In this document: positions 7,055 to 14,759 of the stretch, in pieces
Numbering within the stretch: position 1 is the first letter of the stretch
Layout of the letters: the number at the start of each line of letters is the position of its first letter
DNA from: Deltaproteobacteria bacterium
GTDB taxonomy: Bacteria; Desulfobacterota; DSM-4660; Desulfatiglandales; Desulfatiglandaceae
NCBI GenBank assembly: GCA_013349725.1
Contig: DUZB01000045.1
Coordinates: 1 to 16,022 of the forward strand
Direction: 5' to 3'
Length of the DNA stretch: 16,022 nucleotides
Made by a program: the position numbers and the translations under genes
The notes under the pieces: model-generated
Told to the model about the DNA's origin: nothing
What the model saw: the letters and a program-made list of their open reading frames with translations, nothing else
The model's database searches: none

Positions 7055-8199
7055 ACGATGTCCGTATCGCCATAGGAAATATACCAGTCGGCAGCAGATT
7101 CCGGAATTCGCCCTTTTTCTTCAAAGCGGCATCCAAAATACCATTTTTTCGGATTGAACAGGTTCGGAACCTTTCGAAAGCCAAGATCTTTCAAAAACTC
7201 CGGACTGGCTGTGGAAAACAGGCAGGTCATGAATTCAGCTCCTTGTGTTCTGCAAGAAACCGCAGCGAAATCGGTCACAAGACGCGTCACGGAAGCATTA
7301 ATAAGAGGAAAAGGGAAAAGATCCACCAGAACCCCAAAGGAATGCCCCATCAGGTTCATCATCCTGAGAACCATAAAACCGGCCAGATTCCCTTTCCATT
7401 TGATGGAAAACGGGAGATACCCAAACGCAGGCATCCCCAGATAACGCCAGTTGAGATATGGTCTATCCCGAATTTGCATGATCGGGGACAGGCCGTGATG
7501 GCGCTTCCAAAGATGATCGAATTCCTCGTGAAAATGGCTCAGGGGCTCAATGACAAGGCCTCTTTCCAACACATATGGTCTGGACGGTGCGCTGCTTTCC
7601 TTTTGGACTTCAGGAGCGGGAAAGACTTTTTTCAGCAAAGGGACCTGTCTGCAGAACCAGGTCAATGGCCTGAATGGCCTGACCCAAAGAGGAAAGGCGC
7701 GCAACAGGTTCCATCCCAGGCGACCGGTGAACCCCGGCAGGGAAGCTTCATTGGGAAATCCCCACACCGTAGTAATTCCATTTTTTTCTTTCATCGAACG
7801 GTACAATTCATCGGCAAGGGCGACGAAGATTCCTTTCCTCCGGTATTCAGGATGCACCATGGTGTCACAGGAAAACGCGAACACGGTTTCGTTGCCTTTA
7901 ACGGAGAAACGGGTCGGAATCGCCGCGTACTGGCCGACAAAGACCCCTCCATCTTCGGCAATTACGCAAAACGACTCTCCCGCGGGGTTGTCCAGGAATT
8001 GCCACCGCCACGCGGAAAGGGTCGTTCGCACGGGATCAAGATCGCCGAACACCGCTCCTCGTAAACGGAGAATCTGCTCTTCATCACCGGCCTTGTATGG
8101 TCTTATGTGAAGCTTCTGATTGCGGATTGCGGATTGCGGATTGCGGAACATTTGCGCTCTTCTTTGAAGTGAATATTGACGATTGAATATTGTTTTCAT
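7051..8199 (-). CDS. GNAT-family N-acyltransferase
   Basis: A 382-aa product. The recognisable fold starts near residue 29 (KLHIRPYKAGDEEQIL), with the acyl-CoA binding stretch HPEYRRKGIF (116-125) and the following helix. It is much longer than a minimal GNAT domain (about 150 aa); the extra C-terminal half, with WGFPN and RPYLNWRY segments, may be a second degenerate GNAT half as in larger two-domain members. Substrate unknown; an amino-sugar made by the neighbouring deacetylase is a reasonable guess. The ATG at 8199 overlaps the radical SAM stop as ATGA. However, the first 28 residues are encoded by short repeats (FRNPQSAIRNQ from four GATTGCG units), so they may be non-native. ATG 8151-8149 (residue 17), with AGAAGAG upstream, is an alternative start. 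It is the last gene of the leftward operon and converges on the GT2 gene. Confidence 0.8.
   Translation of the reverse strand: MKTIFNRQYSLQRRAQMFRNPQSAIRNQKLHIRPYKAGDEEQILRLRGAVFGDLDPVRTTLSAWRWQFLDNPAGESFCVIAEDGGVFVGQYAAIPTRFSVKGNETVFAFSCDTMVHPEYRRKGIFVALADELYRSMKEKNGITTVWGFPNEASLPGFTGRLGWNLLRAFPLWVRPFRPLTWFCRQVPLLKKVFPAPEVQKESSAPSRPYVLERGLVIEPLSHFHEEFDHLWKRHHGLSPIMQIRDRPYLNWRYLGMPAFGYLPFSIKWKGNLAGFMVLRMMNLMGHSFGVLVDLFPFPLINASVTRLVTDFAAVSCRTQGAEFMTCLFSTASPEFLKDLGFRKVPNLFNPKKWYFGCRFEEKGRIPESAADWYISYGDTDIV
8118..8146. repeat. Tandem heptanucleotide repeat, four copies of GATTGCG
   Basis: Four exact head-to-tail GATTGCG units occupy 8118-8145. Read on the minus strand they encode the NPQSAIRNQ-like segment at residues 20-28 of the GNAT product. 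Such 7-base units read through three frames and give this peptide. Positions 8171-8192 carry a second short direct repeat (GAATATTG twice, 14 bases apart) in the same leader. Confidence 0.9.
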
Positions 8200-9569
8200 C
8201 CCGTCAACAGCCTGAAAAATAGTTTTACTTTATTCAGATAATGCCCCCGGTTCCTGGCCGCAAAATCCCGCAGGACCTGTGGTCTCAGGTAAAACCTGCA
8301 ATAGGCCTTTCTGAGCATCCGTTTAAGTAGGGCAAGATCATGTTCTTTGTTATAATGGGGGTAGAGGTGTGACGGAAGGTTTGCGGAATCGATGTTTGCA
8401 TCAAGGGCGATCTTTGTTCCGGGAAAAGGGACGATCAGGTGGAATGAGGCATAGGAAGGGGTCAGGCGGACAGCGAGCTTTATGGTATCCTCCATATCGA
8501 CCTTTGTTTCGCCGGGGAACCCGAAGTTCATGAACACGGCGGTACGGATACCTGCAGCGCGGGTCATTGCAATCGCTTTCGCGCAATCAGAAACCTTGAT
8601 GCCTTTCCCCGTCTGTTTCAAAATGCGGTCCGACCCCGATTCCACACCAAAATGAATCAGGCTGCAGCCGGCTGTTTTCATCCATTTCAACACCTCTTCA
8701 TCCACATCGGTTACCCGCGTCTGGCAACACCACTGTATTCCCATATCCCTGTGGGTCAGTTCCTTGCAAAGAGAAAGGAGGCAATCCCTGTCAAGACCAA
8801 ACTCCAGGTCCATGAAATAGATGTTTTTCACATGATATTGGGTTTTTACCCAAACCATTTCCTCCAGGATCCGGGAAAGGCTTTTCCGCCTGAAAACTTT
8901 TCCGTACATGCCAAGATAACAGAAACTGCAACGGTAAGGGCAACCCCTTGAAGTCTCTAAAATGGCAAAATCGTTCCCCATGAACTCATAAAAATACCGG
9001 TCCATGGGAAGGAGATGGTAGGCCGGAAAAGGCAGGGCATCCAGATTCGGGAGATTTTCTCGGGCCGGTGTGGTGATCATTCTGGAACCCTTGAAGAAAG
9101 CAATACCTGCGATCTCTTCCGGAACCTGCGCACCCAGGTCCCTCAATGCCAGCTCCAGGATGGTCTGCTCCGGCTCCCCCAAAATTGCCGCCCTGGCGCG
9201 GGTTTTCTGAAGGATGGTTTGCGGCCTTTCCGTGACATGGGCGCCCATCAGATAGAGCCGCTCCGGAGGGATCTGCCTGGCCGTGTCAAAGAAAAATCCA
9301 ATATCCAGGGATGGGCACTGCCAGCGGTCATAGGGTGTGGAAGTCACAAAAACCTTGTCATAGCCCTCCGCCAGTATCCCCAAGGATTCCGGCGGCACCC
9401 GTTCCACATTGTTATCCAGGATCCTGACGGTAAAATGCTTCTCTTCAAGCAGCGCTGCAGCGTTTGCCAGGTCAAGGGGTTGCCATATCCTTTTGAACTG
9501 GGCCTGTTTCTGTCGTCTTATTCCCTGCCAGTCCGGATTGACAAGAAGGATTTTTCCTGCGCTTTTCAT
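8196..9569 (-). CDS. B12-binding-domain radical SAM protein (HpnJ/BchE-like superfamily)
   Basis: A 457-aa protein. The first 150 or so residues look like a cobalamin-binding Rossmann domain (KILLVNPDW at 6-14, alternating strands and helices, ILGEPEQTILEL at 129-140), although the DxHxxG motif that ligates B12 is not evident. The radical SAM core begins with C210, C214 and C217 (RGCPYRCSFC), the ligands of the [4Fe-4S] cluster that cleaves S-adenosylmethionine. Further motifs fit the family: YFMDLEFGLD, HFGVESGSDRILK (SAM/ribose region) and a GFPGET turn. Such enzymes methylate or rearrange lipids, sugars and cofactors. It overlaps the upstream deacetylase by ATGA and the downstream GNAT gene by ATGA, so the three are translationally coupled. 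That pairing recalls hopanoid tailoring (HpnK then HpnJ), but the substrate here cannot be read from sequence. Confidence 0.85.
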   Translation of the reverse strand: MKSAGKILLVNPDWQGIRRQKQAQFKRIWQPLDLANAAALLEEKHFTVRILDNNVERVPPESLGILAEGYDKVFVTSTPYDRWQCPSLDIGFFFDTARQIPPERLYLMGAHVTERPQTILQKTRARAAILGEPEQTILELALRDLGAQVPEEIAGIAFFKGSRMITTPARENLPNLDALPFPAYHLLPMDRYFYEFMGNDFAILETSRGCPYRCSFCYLGMYGKVFRRKSLSRILEEMVWVKTQYHVKNIYFMDLEFGLDRDCLLSLCKELTHRDMGIQWCCQTRVTDVDEEVLKWMKTAGCSLIHFGVESGSDRILKQTGKGIKVSDCAKAIAMTRAAGIRTAVFMNFGFPGETKVDMEDTIKLAVRLTPSYASFHLIVPFPGTKIALDANIDSANLPSHLYPHYNKEHDLALLKRMLRKAYCRFYLRPQVLRDFAARNRGHYLNKVKLFFRLLTG

Positions 9570-10474
9570 AGGTCACACCGGGGCGCCGCATCTACGCGCG
9601 GTTTTCCCCCTCCGACAAACGCACGGCCGTTTTCTTTCCCGAAGGAGGAGAGAACGACTCCCCTTTCCAGAAGAGCATTTTTCAGGGATTCATCAATCAA
9701 CAGATCCAGATCACTTTTCCAATCATAGTGCCAGTGTTGATATTTCCAGGATGTATGCGGATCTCCTGTTCCGGGATGGAAATTCATTTCTATCACCGGC
9801 CAGGCGCCTTTCCGCCTCAGCAGGTCCACTGTTTCCAAAACATACTTTCTGGTCATCCTTCCACCCGACTTCAAAAACCCTACAGACGGAATACGGCGGA
9901 CCTGAACGTGGTCAAGACGGGATACATTCAAAACGGTCCAGAATTTCAGAAAAGCCCATTGAACCAACCGCTTCGTTCCAGACTCCAGGTCCAGCCGATC
10001 CACGATCGAACCCCTTACAAAAGGAATGCCGTATTCTTTCGCCAGTTTCAGTGTGACATGCAGGAGTCCCGGGTAGAGATGCAGGTACTGATGACCGTCC
10101 AGATGGCTCAAAGAAATACCCTCGTTGAGGACCTTTTCGATCTGGGCACTCCACTCTGCACGCACTTCCAAACCATTGATCTTACGGGTAAGAATTCGAA
10201 AGAGAAGCTGTTGTCTTGAAAGGAAACAACGGTTTGAGGAAAGAATAGAAGAAATATATTCGTAAGGAAGCAATGGGCGTTCATCACAAAGAACAAGATG
10301 GACCCCCAGATCCAGGCCGGGATGCTCCCTTGCCAGGCGCAGGGCATCTTCTACGGCTTCACCCGTGGTTACAATGGAAGCGCTTGTGAGAAGCCCCCTT
10401 TTGAACGCGTCAATAATCCCCTGATTTATTCCTCTGGTCAACCCGAAATCATCGCCGTGGAAAATGACTCTCAT
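9566..10474 (-). CDS. YdjC/ChbG-family carbohydrate deacetylase (HpnK-like)
   Basis: A 302-aa protein starting at ATG 10474-10472. The frame is open 34 codons further up, but the family's first strand begins at this Met (MRVIFHGDDFGLT), and the upstream residues would run into the preceding gene. Family metal and catalytic positions are present: D8/D9 in HGDDFG, H59 in GVHLVL and H124/H128 in SHLDGHQYLHLYP. YdjC proteins remove N-acetyl groups from amino sugars, as ChbG does from chito-oligosaccharides and HpnK from N-acetylglucosaminyl hopanoid. There is no signal peptide, so it acts in the cytoplasm, probably on a lipid- or nucleotide-linked sugar. It follows the Ig-like gene by 34 bases and overlaps the radical SAM gene by ATGA. 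The Shine-Dalgarno is modest (AAGG, 9 bases upstream). Confidence 0.85.
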   Translation of the reverse strand: MRVIFHGDDFGLTRGINQGIIDAFKRGLLTSASIVTTGEAVEDALRLAREHPGLDLGVHLVLCDERPLLPYEYISSILSSNRCFLSRQQLLFRILTRKINGLEVRAEWSAQIEKVLNEGISLSHLDGHQYLHLYPGLLHVTLKLAKEYGIPFVRGSIVDRLDLESGTKRLVQWAFLKFWTVLNVSRLDHVQVRRIPSVGFLKSGGRMTRKYVLETVDLLRRKGAWPVIEMNFHPGTGDPHTSWKYQHWHYDWKSDLDLLIDESLKNALLERGVVLSSFGKENGRAFVGGGKPRVDAAPRCDL

Positions 10475-10508
10475 AGGATGTAGCCTTGCGGTGCCCACAA
10501 CAAAAAGT

Positions 10509-11327
10509 TCAACCGGATCTTTTTTTCCTTCCCTTTGCAAGCATACCTGCAAAAACAAGTCCAAGTAGAACCACAAGGGAAATCCACACCCATCTGAAAC
10601 GACGGAACCAGCTTTCTTCCTTCAAGATCATTACCATCGAGGTTGCGACAGCGGTATGATGAACCCCCTCGGAATCGTATTCAAAAAAGCAGTAGACCGG
10701 ATAACTGGCGCCTGCCAGGGCCGAGAAATTAGTCACCTGGAAATCCACCATTTCTTCAGATCTCGGACCTATCTGAAATTGGCTCTCCTGTTTTTCCGAA
10801 GACAACTCCCTCGGCAGGACGAGGGTAGCCTTGGTCTGTAACGGTGTTGTCCCCAGATTTTTCAGATGGAAGGTCAGGTCCTGGATTTTTTCCATGGAGA
10901 CAGGGTCGGCCTTTGCAATCAGGTTGGGATTCACATCTTTACCCACATAAAAACTCATCCCGGAAAGAGCCGAAAAAGGATACTGATTGGCATCGTGAAA
11001 ATCCACCAGCACCGTCAGAGGATATCGTCCTTTAAGCATCCCGGAAATGGGCATCTCAAACAAAAAAGAATCCGACATGCCCGGATCCAGTTGTGGTTTG
11101 ATGGGAGCATCCTGCTGCCTGTTCAAGGCTTTCAGGTGAATTTGCAGATTAAAAGCCGAATCCGACCCGTTATTGGTAATCGCTACCTGAACCTTCAGCG
11201 TATCGCCGACAACCTGGACCGAGGTTCTGGTCTCGATTTTCAAAACGCCAGCCACTGCAGTCCAGCTTACCAGAAAAAAGACAACAGGCAGAAAAAACCC
11301 GATCCGCTCCAGCATTCTTTTGCTCAT
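10509..11327 (-). CDS. Exported, membrane-anchored protein with two Ig-like beta domains; function unknown
   Basis: A 272-aa protein not assigned to a named family. Residues 1-26 are a signal peptide (hydrophobic FFLPVVFFLVSWTAVA, cleavage AVA|G). Two beta-rich units follow, about 28-130 and 131-235, each with the pattern of CARDB/NEW3-like Ig folds (VQVAITNNGSDSAFNLQIHL; LTFHLKNLGTTPLQTKATL). A single membrane helix at about 245-264 is followed by a basic tail (KGRKKRSG), so the beta domains should face the periplasm, anchored by the C-terminus. The start ATG has AGGTGA about 9 bases upstream. It lies between gcvPB (81-base gap) and the deacetylase (34-base gap) on the same strand. A scaffold or binding role for the envelope product of the neighbouring enzymes is possible, but nothing in the sequence shows it. 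Confidence 0.75.
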   Translation of the reverse strand: MSKRMLERIGFFLPVVFFLVSWTAVAGVLKIETRTSVQVVGDTLKVQVAITNNGSDSAFNLQIHLKALNRQQDAPIKPQLDPGMSDSFLFEMPISGMLKGRYPLTVLVDFHDANQYPFSALSGMSFYVGKDVNPNLIAKADPVSMEKIQDLTFHLKNLGTTPLQTKATLVLPRELSSEKQESQFQIGPRSEEMVDFQVTNFSALAGASYPVYCFFEYDSEGVHHTAVATSMVMILKEESWFRRFRWVWISLVVLLGLVFAGMLAKGRKKRSG

Positions 11328-11379
11328 CTTTTGGGATCACCTAATGATAGGGTGCATTTTCAATTTTTTAATGAGTTTC

Positions 11380-11402
11380 AGCGTTTCTTTGCGCCTTTGT
11401 GA
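11380..11402. repeat. Degenerate CGCAAAG-type direct repeat in the gcvPB downstream gap
   Basis: On the minus strand the gap reads CTCACAAAGGCGCAAAGAAACGC, with two near-copies of (G)CRCAAAG and a partial third. It lies a few bases downstream of the gcvPB stop, in an 81-base gap that otherwise is AT-rich and shows no clear terminator. It has the look of a short interspersed intergenic repeat. Confidence 0.35.
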
Positions 11403-11408
11403 GAGACC

Positions 11409-12866
11409 TTATCCCGCGAGACAGGGCCGCCTGGCAGCCGATGTTTCATCCAGTCTTTTCACTTTCGATTTCATGGGCGCTTCCTTCAAAATCGATGGGG
11501 TTTCCTTTGCCTCCCTGGCGATGGCTTTGCATGCCGAGACAAACTGATCGATCGTCTCTTTGCTTTCGGTCTCCGTGGGCTCGATCATAATGGCCCCATC
11601 CACCACCAGCGGAAAATAGATCGTTGGAGGATGGAACCCGAAATCCATGAGCCGTTTGGCCACATCCAGCGTGATAATCTTCTCTTCCCTCTGGAATTTA
11701 TCAGAGAAGACGCATTCGTGCATGCAGAACCGATCATAGGGAAGATGAAAAACCCCGGTTAAGGCCTTCCTGATGTAGTTGGCATTTAAGACCGCAAGTT
11801 GACTCGCTTTTTTCAGGTCCGTGAATCCCATGGTCAGGATGTAGCTGTACGCCTTTATCATCACCCCGAAATTTCCATAAAAAGCGTGCAGTCTTCCCAC
11901 CGAATCAGGAAATTCCTCATCCATCCCGTAGGCGCCATTTCTGAAAACAACGCGCGGAACCGGCAGAAACGGTTCAAGGTGCTTTTTCACGCACACAGGC
12001 CCTGCCCCAGGCCCCCCTCCCCCATGGGGCGTTGAAAAGGTCTTGTGGAGATTCAGGTGCAGCACATCAACACCTGTTCGCCCCATGTCCACCATTCCCA
12101 TCAGGGCATTCATGTTTGCCCCGTCGCAATAGACCTGACCTCCCCTGTCATGCACAATCTGAGCGATTTCCCTGACATTTTCTTCAAACAGGCCGAGGGT
12201 ATTCGGGTTGGTCAGCATAATCCCCGCCGTATCCTCATCCATAACCGCTGAAACGGCCTCCGTGGAAAGGATACCGTTTTCGTTGGATTTCACCGCAACA
12301 GGACGATACCCACAGAGGGAAGCGCTGGCCGGATTGGTTCCGTGGGCCGTATCAGGAACGATAATCTTTGTGTGTGTAGCATTTTTGGCCCTGTGGTAGG
12401 CGTGAATGAGCAGCATCCCAGTCAGTTCCCCCTGGGCCCCCGCCGCCGGCTGAAGAGTTACGGCATCCATTCCCGTAATGTCCCGCAGTATCCCTTCCAG
12501 ATCGTACATCAGCTTAAGAACTCCTTGCGAAAGGGAAGATGGCGCCATGGGATGGGCCCCCGTAAATCCTTCAAGGGCGGCAACCTTCTCATTCACCTTC
12601 GGGTTGTACTTCATGGTGCATGATCCAAGCGGATACATGCCCGTATCCACGCAGAAATTCCATTGGGAAAGCCTCGTATAGTGGCGAACCACATCCGGTT
12701 CACTCAAATCGGGGAGATCAGGGAGATCTCCCAACAGCGCGCTGTCCAGGGGAAATTCTTCCACATCACGCACAGGCATGGAAAACCCCTGCCTGCCCTT
12801 CCTCCCCCTTTCCCAAAGCAGGGGTTCGTCAAATACAAGGCCGGTGGATGCAATTTGCTCGCTCAT
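11409..12866 (-). CDS. gcvPB: Glycine dehydrogenase (decarboxylating) subunit 2, P2 protein
   Basis: A 485-aa product, the usual size for the PLP-bearing half of split glycine decarboxylase. Clear family segments are the N-terminal LLWERGRKGRQGFSMP, YPLGSCTMKYNPK (78-90), QPAAGAQGELTGML (139-152), and the PLP-lysine segment LHLNLHKTFSTPHGGGGPG with K275 as the probable Schiff-base lysine. With P1 it decarboxylates glycine and passes the aminomethyl group to the lipoyl arm of the H protein in the cytoplasm. Its ATG overlaps the gcvPA stop as ATGA, so the two subunits are coupled and made in equal amounts. The C-terminal 20 residues (ending RRPCLAG) are not recognisable and may be lineage-specific. 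No truncation is seen. Confidence 0.97.
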   Translation of the reverse strand: MSEQIASTGLVFDEPLLWERGRKGRQGFSMPVRDVEEFPLDSALLGDLPDLPDLSEPDVVRHYTRLSQWNFCVDTGMYPLGSCTMKYNPKVNEKVAALEGFTGAHPMAPSSLSQGVLKLMYDLEGILRDITGMDAVTLQPAAGAQGELTGMLLIHAYHRAKNATHTKIIVPDTAHGTNPASASLCGYRPVAVKSNENGILSTEAVSAVMDEDTAGIMLTNPNTLGLFEENVREIAQIVHDRGGQVYCDGANMNALMGMVDMGRTGVDVLHLNLHKTFSTPHGGGGPGAGPVCVKKHLEPFLPVPRVVFRNGAYGMDEEFPDSVGRLHAFYGNFGVMIKAYSYILTMGFTDLKKASQLAVLNANYIRKALTGVFHLPYDRFCMHECVFSDKFQREEKIITLDVAKRLMDFGFHPPTIYFPLVVDGAIMIEPTETESKETIDQFVSACKAIAREAKETPSILKEAPMKSKVKRLDETSAARRPCLAG

Positions 12867-14194
12867 GATCTGATCTCCCTTACAAGCTCGTCCATATCAT
12901 TTCTGCTGACCGTCTCCGTTACACACAGAAGATATTTGCCGGCCATCGCCGGATAGAAGGAGGCAAGGGGCAGGCCAGCCACAATCCCTTTATCGAGAAG
13001 TCTCTTATGGGTCTGTTCAAAACCGGTAGGGAATTCCACCACAAATTCGTTGAATGTGGGGGCATCAAACGGAATCCTGAACCCTGCTTTCCTGAGTTCT
13101 TTTTTTAGATATTCCGACTTGTCCCGATTCAGAGTGGCAAGTTCCCGCATCCCTGTCCCTCCGAGGGTAGCCATATAGATGACGGCCGCAAGGGCGCAAT
13201 GACTGCTGTTGGTGCAGATATTGGAAGTTGCCTTCTCGCGACGTATGTGCTGCTCACGCGTTGCGAGAGTCAGGACGAACCCGCTCTTGCCCTCTCTGTC
13301 CAGTGCCTTTCCGATGAGTCGACCGGGCATGTTTCGCATATATTTCGTCCTGCAGGCAAACATGCCTAATCCGGGACCGCCGAACCAGAGAGGAAGTCCG
13401 AAACTCCTGCCCTCACCACAAACGATATGGGCGCCCTGTCTCCCTGGATTCTTTAAAAGACCGTAAGCTAAGGGCTCCGTAAAAGAAATAACGGAGAGGA
13501 GATCGTTGCTGTCGCAACGTTCGCAGATCCCCTTAAGGTCTTCTATACACCCGAAAAAATTAGGGGACTGGACGGCCACTGCCGCAAGGTCCTGAAACTG
13601 GTCAATCGTGGCAACATCCGTTCTGCCGTTTTCGAGACAGGGCAGAGTAACGACTTCTATTCCCGAGGGGCGGAAATAGGTCTCTGCCACACGACGGTAA
13701 TGGGGATGAATGGCCGAAGAAACAGCCACCTTTCTTTTTCCTGTGATACGAACCGCCATGAGCAAGGCCTCAGCAAGGGCGGAAGCCCCGTCATAAAGAG
13801 AGGCATTGGCAACTTCCATGCCTAACAACCGGGCAACAAGGGTCTGGTATTCATAGATGGCCTGGAGGGTTCCCTGGCTGATCTCAGGCTGATACGGGGT
13901 ATAGGGCGTCACAAATTCGGAACGTCCCAGGAGGGTTGAGACGGACGCGGGAATATAGTGTTCATAGCTGCCGGCTCCGATGAACCGCCTGTATCCGGAA
14001 GAGACACCCTGCTTTTTTGCAAGAAGATCCATGTGGCCATTTAGCTCCCACTCGGTAAACGGCCCCGGGATAGTTTGTTCTTTTATGAATCTGCAGGACT
14101 CCGGCACGGTAGGGAAGAGGTCATCCAGGCATTTTACCCCCACCGCCTCCAACATCGCACTGATATCTTCATCCGTATGAGGCAGGTACCGCAT
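12863..14194 (-). CDS. gcvPA: Glycine dehydrogenase (decarboxylating) subunit 1, P1 protein
   Basis: A 443-aa product of normal length. It opens with the family's RYLPHTDEDISAMLEAVG and carries FIGAGSYEHYIPA (71-83), the QPEISQGTLQAIYEYQT segment and the NASLYDGASALAEA segment. P1 is the half of split glycine decarboxylase that lacks the PLP lysine but forms the active heterotetramer with P2. It begins 2 bases after the gcvH stop and overlaps gcvPB by 4 bases, so H-P1-P2 form one tight transcription unit. The split P protein is found in many anaerobes, Gram-positive bacteria and archaea, in contrast to the fused GcvP of enterobacteria, which fits a Desulfobacterota-like host. Confidence 0.97.
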   Translation of the reverse strand: MRYLPHTDEDISAMLEAVGVKCLDDLFPTVPESCRFIKEQTIPGPFTEWELNGHMDLLAKKQGVSSGYRRFIGAGSYEHYIPASVSTLLGRSEFVTPYTPYQPEISQGTLQAIYEYQTLVARLLGMEVANASLYDGASALAEALLMAVRITGKRKVAVSSAIHPHYRRVAETYFRPSGIEVVTLPCLENGRTDVATIDQFQDLAAVAVQSPNFFGCIEDLKGICERCDSNDLLSVISFTEPLAYGLLKNPGRQGAHIVCGEGRSFGLPLWFGGPGLGMFACRTKYMRNMPGRLIGKALDREGKSGFVLTLATREQHIRREKATSNICTNSSHCALAAVIYMATLGGTGMRELATLNRDKSEYLKKELRKAGFRIPFDAPTFNEFVVEFPTGFEQTHKRLLDKGIVAGLPLASFYPAMAGKYLLCVTETVSRNDMDELVREIRS

Positions 14195-14196
14195 TT

Positions 14197-14598
14197 TCAG
14201 ACCCCTTTCAACATTTCCAGGTAAGCGTTTTTAGACATAAGCGCATTCATCTCCCCTGGATCAGCAGGTCTTATGCGCGCGATCCATCCATCACCATGAG
14301 GACTTGCGTTCACCAGTTCAGGGGATTCCTCGAGGGAACTGTTCACGGAAACAATTTCCCCTCCGATCGGCAGATAAAGTTCCGCCACGGCTTTTACCGA
14401 TTCAACCGTTCCAAATTCTTCTCCTTTGCCAAAAGAATCGCCGGCCTGCGGCATTTCAACAAAAACGATATCGCCCAGTTGGTCCTGGGCGTAGTCCGTA
14501 ATGCCGATGATTGCTTCCTCGCCATCCAGTCTTGCCCATTCATGATTCTTGGTATAGTACACATCCTCCGGCAGGTTCAATTCACTGATCTCTTTCAT
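14197..14598 (-). CDS. gcvH: Glycine cleavage system H protein
   Basis: A 133-aa lipoyl-carrier protein. The lipoylated lysine is K69 in FGTVESVKAVAELY, and YYTKNHEWARLDGEEAIIGITDYAQ is the classical N-terminal H-protein segment. It shuttles the methylamine group from P protein to T protein. A GTG two codons further up (14604-14602) leaves only 2 bases to the AGGAGG at 14612-14607, whereas the ATG used here has an 8-base spacer, so I take the ATG. It is the first gene of the leftward gcv operon. The T protein (gcvT) and lipoamide dehydrogenase (lpd) are not in this window and must lie elsewhere for a full cycle. Confidence 0.97.
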   Translation of the reverse strand: MKEISELNLPEDVYYTKNHEWARLDGEEAIIGITDYAQDQLGDIVFVEMPQAGDSFGKGEEFGTVESVKAVAELYLPIGGEIVSVNSSLEESPELVNASPHGDGWIARIRPADPGEMNALMSKNAYLEMLKGV

Positions 14599-14606
14599 AA
14601 TCACAG

Positions 14607-14612
14607 CCTCCT
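14607..14612 (-). promoter_or_regulatory. Ribosome binding site fixing the gcvH ATG start
   Basis: A perfect AGGAGG lies 8 bases upstream of the ATG at 14598 and only 2 bases upstream of the alternative GTG, which decides the start. Confidence 0.85.
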
Positions 14613-14651
14613 AAAAAACAGATGATACATAGGATAGATAAAATTGTGTTG

Positions 14652-14660
14652 ATAATAGCA
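14652..14660 (-). promoter_or_regulatory. Candidate extended -10 promoter for the gcv operon
   Basis: The minus strand reads TGCTATTAT, an extended -10 element (TGn followed by TATTAT, five of six consensus bases). No good -35 hexamer is present at 17 bases, which is typical of extended -10 promoters. Transcription would start near 14645, leaving a leader of about 47 bases, too short for a glycine riboswitch. Confidence 0.45.
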
Positions 14661-14686
14661 CGTCTTCATGAGAAAAGGTAGAAGGT

Positions 14687-14713
14687 TTGTTCTGGAACTT
14701 CTCTTTTTAAAAT
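14687..14713 (+). promoter_or_regulatory. Weak candidate promoter for the glycerate kinase gene
   Basis: TTGTTC (14687-14692) and TAAAAT (14708-14713) flank a 15-base spacer on the plus strand. The -10 matches five of six bases, but the -35 is poor and the spacer short, so this is tentative. Confidence 0.25.
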
Positions 14714-14759
14714 CGTACAAAAAGCTTCAGCGCAAACCGGATCGCGAAAGGAGATGAAC

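Noticed and set aside
7024..8064. 346-codon plus-strand frame opposite the GNAT gene
   Set aside because: It lies wholly antisense to a gene with clear GNAT motifs, has no domain-like pattern, is rich in basic and polar runs, and no ribosome binding site supports it.
9015..10056. Two long plus-strand frames opposite the radical SAM and YdjC genes
   Set aside because: Both are antisense to genes with intact catalytic motifs and have shadow-like composition.
11333..11349. Small hairpin (CCTA/TAGG) covering the ribosome binding site of the Ig-like gene
   Set aside because: Only four base pairs; too weak to be a thermometer or terminator.
14599..14759. Glycine riboswitch upstream of gcvH
   Set aside because: The region lacks the conserved aptamer core segments, and the predicted leader is only about 47 bases.
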